From: Bacillota bacterium
Lineage (GTDB): Bacteria; Bacillota; Clostridia; Lachnospirales; Lachnospiraceae
Direction of reading: 5' to 3'
Length of the DNA: 17,335 bases
NCBI GenBank assembly: GCA_023409835.1
Contig: JAEYQV010000056.1
Span: 1 to 17,335 of the forward strand
Position 1 is the stretch's first letter. Every line of letters starts with the position of its first letter. Below are positions 12,990-17,335 of the stretch, one piece after another. The position numbers were made by a program, and so were the translations under genes. Under the pieces are notes generated by a model. It ran no database searches. It was not told the origin of the DNA and saw only the letters and a program-made list of their open reading frames with translations.

Positions 12990-13135
12990 TTAAAAAAGTA
13001 GTTCTATATAGTGTTTTCAATATCGTTTCACAGAGCTGTTCTCTTTAGATTTACAAAAATGTTCCATAGAGCTGTTCTCTATGGATCTTTAATAACCGTT
13101 AACAGAGCTGTCCTCTATAGTATTTGCAATAACCG
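12990..13135. repeat. About 37-bp tandem repeat of hairpin modules
   Basis: Units are about 35-37 bp: 13027-13061, 13062-13098 and 13099-13135, preceded by a degraded unit at about 12990-13026. The conserved core is AGAGCTGTTCTCT (C for one T in the last unit). Units 2 and 3 end AATAACCG; units 0 and 1 end more loosely (AATATCG, AAAAATG). Each core is a hairpin with AGAG and CTCT arms around CTGTT/C. The last unit covers the final bases and stop codon of the DUF187 gene (minus strand). Confidence 0.75.
13064..13090. terminator. Bidirectional hairpin terminator within the 37-bp repeat
   Basis: CCATAGAG (13064-13071) pairs with CTCTATGG (13077-13084) around CTGTT. The minus strand continues AACATTTTTG and the plus strand ATCTTT. 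It is the longest-armed member of the repeat set and the best terminator candidate for both converging genes. Confidence 0.5.
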
Positions 13136-14359
13136 ATCCACACCGCTCTTCGTAGCATCCCTGAAGAAAAAGTCATACCGGAAATACAGGAAGCCGTCTA
13201 CTCTCCCGGTCTTTCTCCCATACTCTATCTGCTTTTTTAACAGATCCTTATCCTTCCTCCAGTCCGGTTCTTCCTGCGATCCCGATTTATAGACCGCAAT
13301 ACCGACATAGACCTTTACCTCCGAATTAGTACGTAGCTTCAGCCATCGGTCCAGGGTCTTATCATAAGGAAATGTCTTATGGTTGAAGGACCAGTAGATC
13401 TGCGGAGCGATATAATCGACATAGCCAGGTTTGGATAGCCAGGTATTAATATCACAATAATAACGGTCATCCATGACAAGATTATCCAGAAACCCTCCCG
13501 GACTAATTCCGAATACAAGGTCTTCATTCTTCGCCTTGACAACCCGGTACACTTTTTTCACCAGATTATTGACGTTATTCCGTCTCCAGTTAGGGAGCGT
13601 TTTGATCTTAACATCATTCTCCTTGCACCAGTCAACGTACTCCTGATATTCCTGAGAGTCGAAGCTATTCTTATAATTCGAACCTAAGGTCGGATAGAAA
13701 TAATCGTCAAAATGAATTCCATCCACCTCATAGTTCTCCACAATCTCCTCTACTCCATCCCGAATCAGCCGTTGTGTCCAGGTATCCGCCGGATTGTAAT
13801 ATAGGGAGCCGCCGTAGGAAAGAACTCTGCGGTCATTGGATTTCGATTTATCTGTGAGCCATTTTCTGGCCAAATTATCCTTCGACAGGAGGGATACATC
13901 GGTACTATTGCTGGTCACTCGGTAAGGATTGATCCAAGCATGGAACTGCAGTCCCCGCTCGTGGGCAGCCGTAATCATATATTCCAGCGGATCGAAGCCG
14001 GGATCAACTCCCTGAGTTCCGGAGATATATTTTGACCAGGGGTAATATTCCGAGGGATAGAATGCATCCCCAAAGGGTCTGACATGGACAATCACCGCAT
14101 TCATCCCTAGGGCTGCCACCTTGTCAAACATCTCATCAACTACCTCTTCAAAGCGGTCCTCTGTAAAGCCGGGTTCTCCTGTTACCGGATCCTTCAAACG
14201 GTCATTGAATTCCAGATAGGAGATCCAGATGGCATGGAATTCATCACTCTCCCCGACTGCCTTTGCTATCCTATCCGGTACAGCCGTAGTAAAAATAAGA
14301 ACAAACACCAATATCGCACATAGGCCTCTTAAGAAAATTGTATTATTTCTGTTATGCAT
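13115..14359 (-). CDS. DUF187 / GHL10 family 10-like glycosyl hydrolase, exported
   Basis: 414 residues. An N-terminal hydrophobic segment (about 11-27) acts as signal peptide or anchor. From residue 41 the DUF187 (PF02638) pattern runs through: FHAIWISYLEFNDRL, MNAVIVHVRPFGDAFYPSEY, HERGLQFHAWINPYRV (about 133-148), VDGIHFDDYFYP (212-223, the likely catalytic acid region), FGISPGGFLDNL and VDYIAPQIYWSF. This is a TIM-barrel glycosidase-like family that includes B. subtilis YngK and E. coli DigH (YddW), which cuts peptide-free peptidoglycan. It lies 45 nt after the amidase gene on the same strand, and I see no terminator between them, so they are probably cotranscribed. The ribosome site is only fair (GGAG 10 nt upstream). 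The activity is inferred. Confidence 0.88.
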   Translation of the reverse strand: MHNRNNTIFLRGLCAILVFVLIFTTAVPDRIAKAVGESDEFHAIWISYLEFNDRLKDPVTGEPGFTEDRFEEVVDEMFDKVAALGMNAVIVHVRPFGDAFYPSEYYPWSKYISGTQGVDPGFDPLEYMITAAHERGLQFHAWINPYRVTSNSTDVSLLSKDNLARKWLTDKSKSNDRRVLSYGGSLYYNPADTWTQRLIRDGVEEIVENYEVDGIHFDDYFYPTLGSNYKNSFDSQEYQEYVDWCKENDVKIKTLPNWRRNNVNNLVKKVYRVVKAKNEDLVFGISPGGFLDNLVMDDRYYCDINTWLSKPGYVDYIAPQIYWSFNHKTFPYDKTLDRWLKLRTNSEVKVYVGIAVYKSGSQEEPDWRKDKDLLKKQIEYGRKTGRVDGFLYFRYDFFFRDATKSGVDRLLQIL

Positions 14360-14404
14360 CCTTCTGTTTCTCCGTTTCTGACCATTGCTTATACTTCAGT
14401 GCTT

Positions 14405-17197
14405 CTATCTTCCCGTTGGATATTGCTCAAATACCTGCAGCAGAGTTTCATAGATGATCTTCACTGTATTCTCCCTAAATACCGGATCGGACAGCTTCGC
14501 ATAATCGTTCTTATTCGATAAGAAGCCCAGCTCGATCAGAATCGCCGGAACTGTATTATTATGAACAACCGTATACTTTTCTGCCTTGGCACCGCGGTTT
14601 AAGGTACCGAGACCGGAGCATAGATTATTCACCATGATACTAGCCAGAGTCTTACTGGTCAATCCCGCTCCATTCGGCTTATTATTACTATTCGAATAAT
14701 ATACTTCGGTACCATACGCTCCCGAAGCAGTGGAAGCATTCATATGAAGGCTGACGAACAGGTCGGCACCCAGCTTTGACGCATAAGCTGCCCTCTCTTT
14801 AAGCGTTAGGTCCACATCCGTTTCTCTGGTATAATACACCTTAAGCCTGGAGGGGTCAGAATTAAAATATTTCTTTCCGATCTCGTAAAGGATCGTCAGA
14901 TTAAAATCCTTCTCTTTTGAGCCGAAATACTGTGCTCCGTTGGCAGGACCGCCATGACCCGGATCCAAGACTACGATATTCGGATAAATATCTCTCGGAT
15001 TACCTATATTGATATAGATGTTGTCCTGATCCGTGACATATTCATAGCCCTGCAGCTTTGTTGTTGTTATCTGGATCTCTGTTTCATTGCTGTTGTTTAA
15101 GAATACGGATATATCCTTAATTACACCGGAATTACTGATGATGCTGTTCTTCGAAATAAGTGAGGTATAATCTCCCGGAAGCTTGATGGAAAAACGGTTA
15201 TTGAAGTAATCATCCTGATCGGATAATTGGCTACGAGTAATCCCTGCCGGTTTCGGAATTATGATTTCATATATGCTCTTATCCGGCACAACGGTGTCCT
15301 CCGTTGGTAACGGCTGTTCTGCGGCAGACCCTGTCCCGAAGGTAACGGTATAACGGTTACCCTCCTGGGAAACATGATATTTCGTACCGCTGTTCATTCC
15401 CAGAAGGAGCTGTGTCTTCTCCGGGTAGCTCACAGCGTAGAAGAGATTTAGATTTTTCGCACCGGTGATAGGAATGTTCTGATCTCCGATGCCATTTACG
15501 GTATAGGGGAGATCAATCGTAAGCATACCGTTCTGCTCGCTTATATTCACCTTTAGTGTATCCAGTCCGGTCAGGGTAAGATAATCCCCACTGTCATTCG
15601 TACCCATGGATATTCTCGTTAAGCCGTTAATATATACTGTAACAAACATAATCAGCTTATCCTCGGATAAGGTAATATCATAGGAATAATTCTCAGGAAG
15701 AATATTAAGATCAATCGCTGTATAGAATTCCGACGAATGACTGGTTGTGATTATGTTATTTACATAATTGCCGGTATTACCGTAGATCTGATAGGTATTA
15801 TCTATACATTGCTTATTATGAGCTATGATATTGATTTTCTGTCCGGACTTCCCGGAGGTTACCTTCTCAAAGGGTGTTGTCGCAACAATCATATAGGTTT
15901 CCGCGTTTTGCTTAATGTTCGTGTAATCGCGATTTACAAGGTAAATCATACCGTTATCGCCAGCCGTTGCAATCCCCTGGTTTAGCGCATACTGTTCTAA
16001 GCTTTTACCGTATATGTCCACTGGAGCACTCCATTCCTTCAGAAGCAGTCCTGTATCATTATACCCGGAATCTCCCAGCTCCGGTGATGTATTGTCATTT
16101 CCCTGAGGCTTTCCCGGTTCATTGTTTATCTTCTTGGTAGTAATCACAGAGGTGCTCGTTGTCTTATTCCAGGTGTAATCATATCCGAGCAAATTCGCGG
16201 TATTATTACCGGGGACCATAACAAAGGAAGCCTTCACATCATAGTTATAGATAAGCATCGGTGCACGGTCCAGTGTTACTGCTGTACCGTTCAGATATGC
16301 TGTCTTACTTCCGATGGTCATAACCAGAACCTTTCCATCCTTCGCCAGTGTCACCGTATTACTTTTTTTATCGTAGGAATACTCTGCTTTGATAGTAGAA
16401 TCGGCAAACACCCTCTTCGCCCGAAGCATTGCCGTATTATTGTTAATAATACTGGGCATGTTGCCGAGGCTGATATTCTTCCCGTCAATAGTAACGAAAC
16501 CCTGAGTTCCGGTATAATCAAATCTCTTACCGCTATCATAGGATAAGGATAAGGAATTAATATTCGAAGTCTTTACAATTGCAACTGTACTTGTGCTGCT
16601 GTTCCAGGTATAACCATAGCCTAAGGTCTCACAGATGAATCTGGAGGGCACCATTACTTTAGCAATGTTTTTATTGACAAATTTAATCTTAACCGGTGCA
16701 ATCGGTAAGGTAACCGCTTTTCCGTTAACATAAGCCTTCTTGCTGCCAATAGTCATAGATATTGTTTTGCCAAACTTCGAGATAGATATTGCACCGGTGC
16801 TTTTATTATAAACGCATTCGGCACTGATATCTGAGTTGGCGAAGATATTATTATAGGGGACCAATGCGATACCATTCATCAGAATGCCCGGTGTATTGTA
16901 GCTGCTAATCTTCTTGCCGTTATAGGTTACTTTCAGCTGTTTGTCCGTATAATTGGTCTCTTTCTTGGTCGAATAATTATATAGCTTAATTCCGGCAGCC
17001 GCTTGTATTCTGTCCGCCGGTATCCCTGCAAGCATAAAAACCGTAAGCAGAATCAAGCTGACGGTAAGATATCGGTATCTTCTCTTAAGGGAATAAACCG
17101 ATGGATGATTCATTGGATTAGCCGAAGGACTACCCATTGGGTCATCATTCCTATGTAACGAGGGTATTGGTCGAGTCTTCTGTAAGAAAAATCTCAT
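14405..17197 (-). CDS. N-acetylmuramoyl-L-alanine amidase (Amidase_3) with two stalk domains
   Basis: 930 residues. After a hydrophilic N-terminus of about 40 residues comes a membrane or signal segment (about 43-60). Two Cu_amine_oxidN1 stalk domains follow (about 70-208 and 217-355; each has an IGSK-AY-NG strand and LGYxYTWN), then a PGKPQGNDN linker, a beta-rich middle (about 390-620), an AMIN-like region (about 640-735), and the Amidase_3 catalytic domain (740-926). Zn and catalytic residues are present: His 748 (DPGHGG), Glu 762 (KEKDFN), His 818 (SLHMNA) and Glu 889 (IELGFLSN). It should cut the MurNAc-L-Ala bond in peptidoglycan. The start is uncertain: AGGAG lies 13 nt before ATG 17197, stops precede it in frame, and in-frame ATGs occur at codons 21 and 29. 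It is probably the first gene of a unit with the DUF187 gene. Confidence 0.92.
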   Translation of the reverse strand: MRFFLQKTRPIPSLHRNDDPMGSPSANPMNHPSVYSLKRRYRYLTVSLILLTVFMLAGIPADRIQAAAGIKLYNYSTKKETNYTDKQLKVTYNGKKISSYNTPGILMNGIALVPYNNIFANSDISAECVYNKSTGAISISKFGKTISMTIGSKKAYVNGKAVTLPIAPVKIKFVNKNIAKVMVPSRFICETLGYGYTWNSSTSTVAIVKTSNINSLSLSYDSGKRFDYTGTQGFVTIDGKNISLGNMPSIINNNTAMLRAKRVFADSTIKAEYSYDKKSNTVTLAKDGKVLVMTIGSKTAYLNGTAVTLDRAPMLIYNYDVKASFVMVPGNNTANLLGYDYTWNKTTSTSVITTKKINNEPGKPQGNDNTSPELGDSGYNDTGLLLKEWSAPVDIYGKSLEQYALNQGIATAGDNGMIYLVNRDYTNIKQNAETYMIVATTPFEKVTSGKSGQKINIIAHNKQCIDNTYQIYGNTGNYVNNIITTSHSSEFYTAIDLNILPENYSYDITLSEDKLIMFVTVYINGLTRISMGTNDSGDYLTLTGLDTLKVNISEQNGMLTIDLPYTVNGIGDQNIPITGAKNLNLFYAVSYPEKTQLLLGMNSGTKYHVSQEGNRYTVTFGTGSAAEQPLPTEDTVVPDKSIYEIIIPKPAGITRSQLSDQDDYFNNRFSIKLPGDYTSLISKNSIISNSGVIKDISVFLNNSNETEIQITTTKLQGYEYVTDQDNIYINIGNPRDIYPNIVVLDPGHGGPANGAQYFGSKEKDFNLTILYEIGKKYFNSDPSRLKVYYTRETDVDLTLKERAAYASKLGADLFVSLHMNASTASGAYGTEVYYSNSNNKPNGAGLTSKTLASIMVNNLCSGLGTLNRGAKAEKYTVVHNNTVPAILIELGFLSNKNDYAKLSDPVFRENTVKIIYETLLQVFEQYPTGR

Positions 17198-17335
17198 GTG
17201 ATGTCATCAACTCCTAACTTTTCATAAACCATTAAATAAAGGGTATCGAATATAAATATTACAGTAATGTTAAATAGTGTTAAAACTGTGTCATTCAGAA
17301 GGTTTTACAAAAAACATGAAAATAAATCAAAAAAA
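17198..17335 (-). promoter_or_regulatory. Upstream region of the amidase gene with candidate promoter and palindrome
   Basis: On the minus strand, TTAACA (17283-17278), a 16-bp spacer and TAATAT (17261-17256) form a plausible promoter about 60 nt upstream of the start. The near-palindrome AATATTAC-A-GTAATGTT (17255-17271, one mismatched pair) sits over the -10 box, as a repressor site might. Confidence 0.4.

Overview
The window looks like the chromosome of an anaerobic Firmicute of the Lachnospiraceae / Clostridium cluster XIVa type. The evidence is moderate-to-low GC content, strong AGGAGG-type ribosome binding sites, a Gram-positive lipoprotein solute-binding protein, secreted BIG2 and 'stalk' (copper amine oxidase N-terminal-like) domain proteins, and a YesN/AraC-style regulator. 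I see no rRNA, tRNA, phage, insertion sequence or CRISPR array. The genus call is inference.

Layout. The left edge (1-1130, minus) holds most of a family 1 (sugar-type) ABC lipoprotein that runs off the window. A 580-bp divergent gap separates it from a secreted protein built of four BIG2 repeats (1713-2681, plus). Next comes a complete branched-chain amino acid-type ABC system on the plus strand, in the order livK-livH-livM-livG-livF (2923-7946). livK is set apart from livH by a 261-bp gap that carries a long hairpin and a terminator-like hairpin. The four distal genes are tightly packed or overlapping. Downstream of livF, a 26-bp tandem repeat array of about eight units lies between the operon and a bidirectional terminator. 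A glutamate/dicarboxylate-family symporter (8352-9602, minus) and an AraC-type regulator (9895-10800, plus) are divergent and share a promoter region with a palindrome between their promoters.

The right half concerns the cell envelope. It holds a secreted stalk-domain protein with a Lys-rich linker (minus), a small YkuD L,D-transpeptidase without a visible signal peptide (plus), and an apparent two-gene minus-strand unit. In that unit a 930-residue N-acetylmuramoyl-L-alanine amidase is followed after 45 bp by a DUF187/GHL10 glycosidase-like protein. Amidases strip stem peptides from peptidoglycan, and a DUF187 protein of E. coli (DigH/YddW) is known to cut such denuded glycans, so the pair may act in sequence.

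The most unusual content is non-coding. Two unrelated tandem arrays of small hairpins (26-bp and about 37-bp units) both sit in convergent gene gaps. A third, dispersed element (core TTAGCGGTTGGCTGCC) recurs four times at gene 3' ends. There are also several well-placed inverted repeats at promoters or over a ribosome binding site. In the symporter, four positions that bind ion or substrate in GltPh are replaced, including a lysine in the NMDGT motif, which suggests altered coupling and substrate choice.
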